Under the pieces are notes generated by a model, which saw only the letters and a list, made by a program, of their open reading frames with translations, made no database searches and had not been told where the DNA came from. From an uncultured Bacilli bacterium (GTDB lineage: Bacteria; Bacillota_I; Bacilli_A; RF39; UBA660), in NCBI GenBank assembly GCA_944331805.1, contig CALVIS010000009.1, forward strand, positions 1 through 36,948: a stretch of 36,948 nt of DNA, in the 5' to 3' direction. This document shows, one piece after another, positions 30,344-36,948 of this stretch. A program made the translations under genes and the position numbers. Numbering within the stretch: position 1 is the first letter of the stretch; each line of letters opens with the position of its first letter.

Positions 30344-31825
30344 TTAACGATGAGTAAAACCACTTTCTTTTGAAGTAGTAGATTTAATATTCTCTTCTCC
30401 TACAAAACTCATACCATATTTAGCTTGATATAACTCTTCTAGATGTTTAGCAATCTTCTTTTCAACTTCTAAATATCTATTATGCCAATATTCAATAGTC
30501 TCTATCTTATTTTTATTACCATAATATCTTCCTTTAATAACTTCTCCCATAAGTTTTTTTACATCATGGTTTTGAATATGATAATAGAATGCTTCTATAT
30601 TTTCTTTAGAACTTAAACCATTTTCTAATGTCAAAACTAAAGCATTGTCTATACTAGGTCCAGTATTAATATTAAAAACAGGATAAGAACAGTTTCCATA
30701 ACCTCTGGTAAGATTGCCATAGTTTTGTTTTTCGTCAAATCCTTTTGAAACATCATAATTTGCTCGAGCTATTTGTTTAGAACTGAATGTATTTTTAGAC
30801 TGAGGTTCAACATTAATTCCTATCATAAAATTTATATTACTTTCTTCTAAAATATTACTTAAATATATTGCATCTTTGACATCTAAAGTTGGTATATCAT
30901 TACTTTTTATTACATTAATCATTAAATTTGATTCAACATCACCAAACCCTATTTCATTAAGTGAATTAAATAAACGACCATACCATTCATCAACAACTTG
31001 AGCATCATCATAAAAATATTCTTTTAATATTTTAGAAAAAGTTAAATCATATTCTGATGGTTTCTTTATTTCTCTATTAGAATAAGGTAACATAATTTGT
31101 TTCATTTCATTATCTATGCCGTGATTACTTTTATTTGCGTCATAAAGAGCATCATATAAATCACTACCATCTAATAAATGTAGTTTACTATCTATACTAA
31201 GTGATAAATTACTGTTTACTATAGATTTAGGTAGTCTAAAACGTAAGTAATTATATTTATGTCCTCCACGTTCCATATCCTTATTAGTACAAATTCCATT
31301 TTGAATTTGTTTTAGAGGTACTTCTAATATGTAAGGTGTTTCTTTATTATTCGCATCATAATAAATCTTAACATTATTTTTAGCATTACCTATATTATCA
31401 ACACGGTACAAACGTTTATTATATCCCATACTACTAAATTCAGAAAAGAATCCCTCATCACCATAAATAGAGCCTTGCCAATCCACAGGAATATAATCTA
31501 CTTGATTATTAACAGTAACTTCATTTTTTTCTTTAATTTCATCTTCACTACTAGCTACTGCTTCACTTTTGCTTTCTTTTTCTTCTTTTGTACTTTCTTT
31601 CTCTAAAGCTTCTTTCTTTTCTTTATAATAATCATTATAATATTTATAACACTCTTCAAATAAGTCCATTTTTATAGAATGTTTATCCTCAACTACGTCT
31701 TCCAACAATAAATAAATTTCTCCAAGCAAACAACTTAGGTCGACATCATCATCAAAAAGTGTAAGAGCTGTTGATTTTGTTTTTTCCATTAACTGCTCTA
31801 ATAATTCCTTATTTTTTCCTTCCAT
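30344..31825 (-). CDS. large soluble protein, function unknown
   Basis: I do not recognise a family for this 493-residue protein. An N-terminal helical segment (about 1-70, with CLLGEIYLLLEDVVEDK) is followed by a charged Glu/Lys/Ser linker (about 70-105). A large mixed domain (about 110-470) comes next, with stretches such as WQGSIYGDEGFFSEFSSMGYNKRLYRVDN, GGHKYNYLRFRLPKS, and YGNLTRGYGNCSYPVFNINTGPSIDNALVLTLENGLSSKENIEAFYYH. No signal peptide or membrane span is visible. AAGGAG lies 9 bases before the ATG. A TTGATA-17-TATAAT promoter lies about 90 bases upstream, giving a long leader. It has its own strong terminator, so it is a stand-alone gene. Function cannot be inferred from neighbours. 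Confidence 0.7.
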   Translation of the reverse strand: MEGKNKELLEQLMEKTKSTALTLFDDDVDLSCLLGEIYLLLEDVVEDKHSIKMDLFEECYKYYNDYYKEKKEALEKESTKEEKESKSEAVASSEDEIKEKNEVTVNNQVDYIPVDWQGSIYGDEGFFSEFSSMGYNKRLYRVDNIGNAKNNVKIYYDANNKETPYILEVPLKQIQNGICTNKDMERGGHKYNYLRFRLPKSIVNSNLSLSIDSKLHLLDGSDLYDALYDANKSNHGIDNEMKQIMLPYSNREIKKPSEYDLTFSKILKEYFYDDAQVVDEWYGRLFNSLNEIGFGDVESNLMINVIKSNDIPTLDVKDAIYLSNILEESNINFMIGINVEPQSKNTFSSKQIARANYDVSKGFDEKQNYGNLTRGYGNCSYPVFNINTGPSIDNALVLTLENGLSSKENIEAFYYHIQNHDVKKLMGEVIKGRYYGNKNKIETIEYWHNRYLEVEKKIAKHLEELYQAKYGMSFVGEENIKSTTSKESGFTHR

Positions 31826-31915
31826 ACCTTATATTCTCCTTACATATAGTCTATCATATTAATTTTTATTTATGTTTTTCTTTTTAATTCCAAATTTTGC
31901 TATGTAAATAAGCAT

Positions 31916-31944
31916 ATTATAACAGAAAATAGGCAAAGTATCAA
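31916..31944 (-). promoter_or_regulatory. promoter of the 493-residue gene
   Basis: TTGATA (31939-31944) and consensus TATAAT (31916-31921) are 17 bases apart on the minus strand. The start codon lies about 90 bases downstream, leaving an unexplained A/T-rich leader. Confidence 0.7.
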
Positions 31945-31980
31945 GTAAAACACAATGCTACTTAAATATAAAGAAAATGA

Positions 31981-32727
31981 TTAAATATCACTTTCAGTAT
32001 TTTCCATATTATTAGCAAGGGTTGTTAACTCTTCTATTAAATTATTGTACTCATTTAAGATATTATCATCACTAATATAGATATCTGTATCAGTATATTC
32101 TATATAATTAGCATTTGTTTCTAAGAATGTTAGTATTTCATCTATTTTATCTAAGAATTCATTTAAATTATTAGATAGAGTCTCCATTTGTTCTTTAGTA
32201 CTATTAAATATTTCTAAATCTTTTTTAGTATACATAAGATCTAGATAAAAATCATAATAATATTCACTATTACTAAGTTTATCTTTATCTATTAAGTTTT
32301 TAATAGTATCTTCTTCACATAGACTACTAATCTTTTCTAACTCTTTAGTTACTTTACTTTTAGTATTACTTATAAGAGTATGACTCTTTGTATAATTAGG
32401 GCTATCATTTCTTAGACTATCAATAGTTAATATATTAGTTAATTCTTCATCATTTAAATAACTATTTATCGCTTTAACACTGTCTGATAGACTCTTATAA
32501 TACTTTTTAACTGCTTCTTCTACATAGGCTCTATCTCCTGTTGTTTTAACCTCAATAGAATAATCATCTGTCGCTAAGTCTTTATTACTATAGTTAATTA
32601 TTTCTTGTTTTAAAATATCTTCTTCTTGTAATTCTTTATATGCCATAAAGAATATTAATCCTAAAAATATAACAATTACTATTACAATACCTATGATAAT
32701 CTTTTTAATACCTTTTTTATTTTTCAT
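31981..32727 (-). CDS. membrane-anchored helical protein, function unknown
   Basis: The protein has 248 residues. A basic N-terminus (MKNKKGIKK) and one membrane helix (about 10-29) precede an almost wholly alpha-helical exported region. Heptad-like stretches (SDSVKAINSYLNDEEL, SKVTKELEKISSLCEEDTIKNLIDK, KEQMETLSNNLNEFLDKIDEILTFLE) suggest a coiled-coil or helical bundle. It ends acidic (NNMENTESDI). AAGGAG precedes the ATG. The start overlaps the end of the 134-residue gene by 11 bases, so it is the last member of the fmt-led operon. No family recognised. Confidence 0.7.
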   Translation of the reverse strand: MKNKKGIKKIIIGIVIVIVIFLGLIFFMAYKELQEEDILKQEIINYSNKDLATDDYSIEVKTTGDRAYVEEAVKKYYKSLSDSVKAINSYLNDEELTNILTIDSLRNDSPNYTKSHTLISNTKSKVTKELEKISSLCEEDTIKNLIDKDKLSNSEYYYDFYLDLMYTKKDLEIFNSTKEQMETLSNNLNEFLDKIDEILTFLETNANYIEYTDTDIYISDDNILNEYNNLIEELTTLANNMENTESDI

Positions 32728-33121
32728 AAGTTTCTCCTTTATTTTTTAATATTATTTTAGCATAAGAACTATCAATACAATCTATTTCTATTTCTGCTAG
32801 TGGATGCTGTATTGTATGATTAATATTTTCATTCTCTATTATATAAGGAAAAGGATATTTAAGTATTTCATCGTCATTATATTTAGAAGGTATAAGAGAA
32901 AATACAGCCCATATCCATTGTATATCTTTATTATCTTCTAAAAGATTTATTAAATCTTGATGATTTATAATGGTATATTCTCTATTAAAAAGTTCATCTT
33001 CATTAGTTTCAATGTCTGTAATTAACCATTTATAGTTTAAATCTTTTATTTTAAACTCTTGCATTAGTTTATACATATTAGTGTTAAAATCATTTTTATC
33101 TTTATAAATATAACTTTCCAT
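32717..33121 (-). CDS. small soluble protein, function unknown
   Basis: The protein has 134 residues, acidic, with no signal peptide or membrane span. Notable segments are LNYKWLITDIETNEDELF, INHQDLINLLEDNKDIQWIWAVFSLIPSKYND and IEIDCIDSSYAKIILKNKGETYEK. The aromatic-rich middle and the ordered strand pattern resemble small immunity-type or SMI1-like folds only in a very general way. I would not assign one. It lies 10 bases after the 247-residue gene and overlaps the next gene by 11 bases, so expression is coupled to membrane-anchored neighbours. Confidence 0.6.
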   Translation of the reverse strand: MESYIYKDKNDFNTNMYKLMQEFKIKDLNYKWLITDIETNEDELFNREYTIINHQDLINLLEDNKDIQWIWAVFSLIPSKYNDDEILKYPFPYIIENENINHTIQHPLAEIEIDCIDSSYAKIILKNKGETYEK

Positions 33122-33131
33122 ATTATTTACC

Positions 33132-33875
33132 TTAACTTTCTGGAATTTCTATATCTTCTATTTCACCAAAATTAGAGTAACTAACAGTAATTGTTGTTGT
33201 AGTTGAGGTTCCATTAATATATGTAGAATAACTAGATAAGTCATAAGTAATTTTAATTACTTCATCTTCTTCATTTGTTTCTAATACTATTCTATTAGGA
33301 ATATCGGCAATATCAATGTTAGTGTTATTAATAATAGAGTCTATTGTATTTGTAGTTATCTCATAATTATAAGAAATATTACCTGTTTCATACTCTGTTT
33401 TAGAAATAAGTGTCGCACTTTTTAAAATTCTAGATATATTATTATCATCAGTAATATTATTAAAGTGATATAATTCACTAGTTACTTCGTATTTATCAGT
33501 AGCCTTTATTAAATTAATATTACCATAGATAAAGTAATTATAGAAGGTATCATTACTAGTCATTACTCCTTCTATTTTGTCATCATTTTTATCTCCTGTA
33601 AAGTTAGTTATAACTCCATTAATATTTTCTTCTCTTGTAAAATGATAATTACCACTTTCGATACCATCTAATTTATATTCAGTATTAACTTTATTATCAT
33701 TTGGTGTATCAACAGTTCTATTACTATTATAATTTGTTCTTATTAGAGATATCAAAACGAAGAAAAAGATAAAATAAAAGATAAAGAAAAGTATGGCTCT
33801 TCCTCTTTTACTTTTAGATAAATCTTTTATAAATTTTATATATTTATTTTCTTTCTTTTCCTTCTCTTCTTTCAC
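33132..33875 (-). CDS. membrane-anchored beta-rich exported protein, function unknown
   Basis: The protein has 247 residues. A long basic N-terminus (about 1-27, KEEKEKKENKYIKFIKDLSKSKRGR) and one membrane helix (about 27-45, ILFFIFYFIFFFVLISLI) lead to an exported domain of beta strands. Its repetitive folds YKLDGIESGNYHFTREENINGVITNFTGDKNDD and VTSELYHFNNITDDN, and its regular alternating pattern, resemble lipoprotein-like DUF beta sheets. Start GTG at 33875 overlaps the fmt stop codon (GTGA), with AGGAG 10 bases upstream. No family recognised. Co-transcribed with fmt. Confidence 0.7.
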   Translation of the reverse strand: MKEEKEKKENKYIKFIKDLSKSKRGRAILFFIFYFIFFFVLISLIRTNYNSNRTVDTPNDNKVNTEYKLDGIESGNYHFTREENINGVITNFTGDKNDDKIEGVMTSNDTFYNYFIYGNINLIKATDKYEVTSELYHFNNITDDNNISRILKSATLISKTEYETGNISYNYEITTNTIDSIINNTNIDIADIPNRIVLETNEEDEVIKITYDLSSYSTYINGTSTTTTITVSYSNFGEIEDIEIPES

Positions 33876-34816
33876 TTTAATACTACTCCTAACAATTCTT
33901 TTTTATCTATACCATTTAAATAATCTTTTACTAAACATCTTTTCTTACCTTCTATAGCGATATCTGTTAGTATTACTTCTTTATCACCTGTAACTACTCT
34001 AATACCATCTTTTTCAAAACCAACTATTGTTCCAGGAAGTGTATTAGCATAATATCTATCACTAAGTCTTACATCATATACTTTCATTCTTTTACCATTT
34101 AAAGTTGTATAAGCACCTGGAGTTGGATTTAAGGCTCTAACTTTGTTATCTACTTCAGTGTTAGTCTTATTAAAGTCAATCTTCTCATCTTCTTTAGTAA
34201 TGTTATAGCCATAAGTAACTTCAGTTTCATCTTGTTTAATGGGATTAATATTACCACTAATTATATTAGGTAGAGTTTCTAATAATAAATCTTTACCCAT
34301 TTCACTTAATCTATCATGAAGAGAACCTAGGGTATCATCTTTAGTGATAGCAGTTTCAACCTCGCTAATAATATCTCCTGCATCCATTTTAATATCCATA
34401 TACATAATAGTTATACCAGTCTTATCATAACCATCCATAATAGCATGATGAATAGGCGCTCCTCCTCTTAGTTTAGGTAAAAGAGAAGCATGAACATTGA
34501 TACATTTATACTTAGGATAATCAAGTAATTCCTTAGGTAATATTTGTCCATAAGCACATGTTACTATCATATCTGGTTCATACTTTAATACTTCCTCATA
34601 TTCATCTCTTATTTTTACTGGTTGTAATACAGGTATATTATATAAGGCACTAGCTTCCTTAATTGGAGTTGGTGTTAATATCTGTTTTCTACCAACTTTT
34701 TTATCTGGTTGAGTAACGACTGCAACGACGTTATAGTTTTCAGCTTCAGCAAGAGCTTTAAATATTGGGACAGCAAAGTCAGGTGTTCCCATAAATACTA
34801 TTTTAATATCTTTCAT
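33872..34816 (-). CDS. fmt: methionyl-tRNA formyltransferase
   Basis: This cytoplasmic enzyme (314 residues) formylates Met-tRNA(fMet) using 10-formyl-tetrahydrofolate. The formyltransferase domain begins IKIVFMGTPDFAVPIFKAL. It includes VVTQPDKKVGRKQ, the catalytic Asn/His and loop in NVHASLLPKLRGGAPIHHAIMDG, and Asp in MDAGDII. A C-terminal OB-like tRNA-binding domain (about 205-314) holds KVRALNPTPGAYTTLNGKRMKVYD and KDYLNGI. GGAGG lies 6 bases before the ATG. The usual partner def (and priA) is not adjacent; instead fmt is followed by three unknown genes with overlaps and is preceded by the unknown 34819-36057 gene with a 2-base gap. Confidence 0.96.
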   Translation of the reverse strand: MKDIKIVFMGTPDFAVPIFKALAEAENYNVVAVVTQPDKKVGRKQILTPTPIKEASALYNIPVLQPVKIRDEYEEVLKYEPDMIVTCAYGQILPKELLDYPKYKCINVHASLLPKLRGGAPIHHAIMDGYDKTGITIMYMDIKMDAGDIISEVETAITKDDTLGSLHDRLSEMGKDLLLETLPNIISGNINPIKQDETEVTYGYNITKEDEKIDFNKTNTEVDNKVRALNPTPGAYTTLNGKRMKVYDVRLSDRYYANTLPGTIVGFEKDGIRVVTGDKEVILTDIAIEGKKRCLVKDYLNGIDKKELLGVVLK

Positions 34817-34818
34817 GT

Positions 34819-36057
34819 TTAACCTCCTAATACATTTATAATTATAGTTAAAGTCATACCTAATGTTATTAAGAGAAGTCCTGTTAGGGCAACAACATTG
34901 GCATTTCCATAACTAAAAGCATATTTATAATTAAAGTTTAATTTTTCTTTTTTGACTTTTTCTTCTTGATAAGCTTCTCTAGTAATAGGTGTTACTACTG
35001 CTTTAGGTTTATCTTTAATTATAAATTTATTATTCTTTATTTCTCTATAACTAGGCATAGTAATAACAGTTAAATCTAAAGAATTAATATTACTATATCT
35101 TTTTATAATAGGATACTTACTATCAGTAATTTTAGACACTAAGATATTTAAATCTATAGTATCGACACTATTAATAATATCATCGATATTAGATAAATAA
35201 TTCTTTGCTAAATCACTTCTTTTAATAAAGGCAATACAAGGAAGTGATTCAGATAAATTTAAAGCTTTCCATCTTCTATCAAAGGTTTTAAGAATAGTTG
35301 TTTCTTCTTTAGTAGTCATATTAACATGTTGACAAAGAGATGCTAAATTACTTTTACATTTATGATAGTCTTTAAGATAAAAAGCATCTTTATTATAGTC
35401 TTTAAGATAATTATAATACTTACTAAGAGAAGTAATCTCAGCCATATATTCTGGACTTCTAAAAGCATAGTAATAAGCCATAGCAGGGGAATCTGTTATA
35501 TATATCGCTCTACTCTTTTCTTTTAAGTCTCTTGATATAATATTATTATAGTTGTGGTTAGAAAAGATGTAGTCTATTTTCTTTAAATCATTTAATTCTT
35601 TAATATCTACATCTTGTGTTAATCCTACTTCTTCTGTTTTTTCTTTAAAGATAGAAGGAAAACTATGGAAACAATAGCCATTAACGATATATTTATCATA
35701 GATATATTTAAGTATCTCTTTTTTATCTTCAGTTTTAGTAGTAGTTAAATTTAATTTATTAGAGACTAAATCGATTAGTAAAGAGTTACCTTTAATGATT
35801 AGGTCTCCGTGATTAATATAATTATTAGTAATAGTATCTAGTTTATTTAAGAAATAATTATTATAAATATCATCATTAATTATAATTTTATATTTAATTA
35901 CTATATCCATTGTTATTAATAGAGAATATCTATTATAACTATAACTTTCTCCATTAATAGAGACATTAGATACTTTATTTTTAGTAGTTTCATTCATTAA
36001 GACATTATGAAGGATTGATAGTAAATGTTCATTTTTTAATAGTGATTTAAAGTTCAT
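34819..36057 (-). CDS. tail-anchored protein with possible ADP-ribosyltransferase-like pattern, function unknown
   Basis: The protein has 412 residues from the ATG at 36057 (AAGGGT 9 bases before; outer TTG at 36066 rejected). It has a helical N-terminal part (1-120), then GYCFHSFPSIFKEKTEEVGL (about 127-146) and AIYITDSPAMAYYYAFRSPEYMAEI (about 184-208). His followed by a helix ending G-L, then a strand and A-xx-YY-A, recalls the ART fold (His, Tyr, Glu). The fit is weak and I give it as a hint only. A basic linker precedes one C-terminal membrane helix (about 383-408, ending NVLGG), so the bulk faces the cytoplasm. It is the first gene of the fmt operon. Confidence 0.6.
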   Translation of the reverse strand: MNFKSLLKNEHLLSILHNVLMNETTKNKVSNVSINGESYSYNRYSLLITMDIVIKYKIIINDDIYNNYFLNKLDTITNNYINHGDLIIKGNSLLIDLVSNKLNLTTTKTEDKKEILKYIYDKYIVNGYCFHSFPSIFKEKTEEVGLTQDVDIKELNDLKKIDYIFSNHNYNNIISRDLKEKSRAIYITDSPAMAYYYAFRSPEYMAEITSLSKYYNYLKDYNKDAFYLKDYHKCKSNLASLCQHVNMTTKEETTILKTFDRRWKALNLSESLPCIAFIKRSDLAKNYLSNIDDIINSVDTIDLNILVSKITDSKYPIIKRYSNINSLDLTVITMPSYREIKNNKFIIKDKPKAVVTPITREAYQEEKVKKEKLNFNYKYAFSYGNANVVALTGLLLITLGMTLTIIINVLGG

Positions 36058-36098
36058 AACTATCAACCCTTCTTTCTAGTTTAAATTATACCAAGAAA

Positions 36099-36125
36099 AA
36101 AGTACTTTTACAATAAAAGTACTTT
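36099..36125. terminator. hairpin terminator after the truncated surface-protein copy
   Basis: A perfect 12-base-pair stem AAAGTACTTTTA/TAAAAGTACTTT with a 3-base loop has T runs on both strands. It lies 30 bases past the stop of the copy at 36156 and upstream of the 34819-36057 gene. Confidence 0.8.
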
Positions 36126-36155
36126 ATTTTTCTAGCATAAGAATAGATAATTTTT

Positions 36156-36881
36156 TTATTCAAGGGCTAAAGTGAATGGGTTTTGTAGGGTCCTGTCACC
36201 ACCAGTTATTATGACGTTAGATTTTAGGTTTAAAGAAGGACATATATAATTAGTGGCAACTGATGTATTATATGCTGAATAACCATAACTAGTCAATGTT
36301 CGTGGTCCTACTGAACTATATGGGGATAATAACCAATAAGTAGCATTATTTTCATTTCTATCAAATTTCCCTGCCATTAATTCTCCTAATCTTAATAATC
36401 CCGCCTTTGCAATAGTTGTATTTGATGTTAAATTATTCATTTCAGTATCTGTATATTTTGCAAGTTTATAATTCATTCCTTGACCAACTGTTCCTAAATA
36501 CCAAGTTGTATTTTCCTCTATCATATTTAGTTGTTCATCTGTTAGATAAGCACCACTATTTAGATATTCTCCATTTAGAAATAGCCCTATTGTATTTGTA
36601 CTTGAATAATAGACATTACCAAAAGATATAACTTTGTATGTTTCATTTTCTTTTAATAGTTCTGCACTTGTTATTTTAGTTAGTCCTTCGGTCTCATGAC
36701 TTACTATTCTATATAAGTTATTCTCACCTGTTCCAAACTTCATATATTCTCCACTATATCTTGTATTTAATAGTGTTCCTTCTAAGTTAGTATCATTATC
36801 TTCTTCTAAACGATAGGGATTTTCTTCACTTCCATCTCCATCTACTATCTTTATTTCTGGTTTTAAATTTATTGTTAATCT
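36156..36881 (-). pseudogene. truncated, promoterless paralogue of the surface-protein second module (possible silent cassette)
   Basis: A 241-codon frame is open from just after an in-frame TAA (36882-36884) to a stop at 36156. It aligns with residues 365-607 of the surface protein at 1511-3334, starting exactly at the R-P-xx-NLKP module junction. It has no signal peptide, membrane anchor or first module, and no promoter or Shine-Dalgarno at its beginning. An internal ATG (36743) has GGAG nearby but would give an unexported 195-residue protein. Flanks are roughly 80% similar at DNA level by eye, including 35 identical bases. The core (36237-36368) is dissimilar. A GDR replaces the usual GDG near the end. 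It is followed by a good terminator, so it may derive from a once complete gene. Confidence 0.75.
36237..36368 (-). other. variable core of the truncated copy
   Basis: These 44 codons lie between GELMAG and PSLNLKSN. They differ in most positions from the equivalent segment at 1595-1726 but share aromatic/glycine spacing (Y-W near the start, G-Y in the middle, NYI-x-P at the end). Confidence 0.55.
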
Positions 36882-36948
36882 TTAATTTATTTAATGTTAA
36901 ACCTTAGAGAAATTTCAAAATTAAATTAACAAATTGGAAAAAATAGGA

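Noticed and set aside
32717-33121. Immunity-protein or toxin-antitoxin role for the small soluble protein
   Set aside because: Only a loose resemblance of strand pattern; no toxin gene or polymorphic toxin domain is adjacent.
36156-36743. The 195-residue frame from the ATG at 36743 as a complete gene
   Set aside because: The conserved module begins upstream of that ATG, and the product would lack export signal and anchor; the longer open frame to 36881 fits a truncated copy better.
1-36948. CRISPR arrays, tRNA/rRNA genes, insertion sequences, prophage or integrase genes
   Set aside because: I looked for repeat-spacer patterns, cloverleaf-type signatures and transposase/integrase motifs and saw none. 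A computed tRNA and profile scan would be needed to exclude degenerate cases.

Overview
The window reads as a stretch of chromosome from a very AT-rich, Gram-positive-type bacterium. It carries a peptidoglycan ligase (MurE), an LTA-synthase-family enzyme, a sortase with a sortable surface protein, a PrsA-type lipoprotein foldase, and a SUF cluster in the C-D-S-U-B order typical of Bacillota. Shine-Dalgarno sequences are strong (AAGGAGG, AGGTGAT), GTG and TTG starts are frequent, and TGA is used as a normal stop, so this is not the Mycoplasma code. My inference is an uncultured low-GC Bacilli or Mollicutes-related gut lineage (RF39-like); no taxonomic marker here settles that. I saw no tRNA, rRNA, CRISPR array, transposase, recombinase or reverse transcriptase. 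No stretch longer than 300 bases is without a gene.

Layout. 1-1412 is the N-terminal part of Tex, cut by the window edge. 1511-4219 holds a membrane-anchored, two-module surface protein and a 3D-domain secreted protein. Between them lies a leader with a 9-G tract, a tiny ORF and a terminator-like hairpin. 4304-7894 holds murE, a coiled-coil tail-anchored protein, a divergent ferredoxin, and rluB. 7913-16274 is a long minus-strand envelope block: pepF, a membrane-anchored hypothetical, ltaS-like, a membrane protein, a sortase, its thioester-domain substrate, and pyrimidine-nucleoside phosphorylase. 16370-22234 holds an XRE regulator, a short SSB and the suf operon, which includes an extra S51-peptidase-like gene that has lost its serine loop. 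22375-26269 is mostly plus strand: a membrane-anchored hypothetical, a HIT protein, prsA and an orphan gene with a consensus promoter. Two unannotated micro-proteins on the minus strand resemble the YjcZ family. 26300-31825 holds recX, a radical SAM protein, rpoZ, a CotD-like protein, ffh and a large hypothetical. 31981-36057 is an fmt-centred operon of unknown envelope and soluble proteins. The right end (36156-36881) is a promoterless, N-terminally truncated paralogue of the second module of the surface protein at the left end.

The most interesting signal is the surface protein at 1511-3334. It has a homopolymer-containing leader that could work as a phase switch: only one of the three G-tract reading frames would carry a ribosome into the terminator hairpin. 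It also has a 44-residue hypervariable core in its last module, flanked by DNA that is well conserved in the truncated copy 33 kb away. Together these suggest on/off switching plus cassette-donated variation of one exposed protein. This is inference from sequence layout only. Secondary points are the serine-less S51 homologue and shortened SufD in the suf operon, an intrinsic terminator embedded in the start of the sortase gene, and spore-type small proteins (CotD-like, YjcZ-like) in an otherwise housekeeping neighbourhood.
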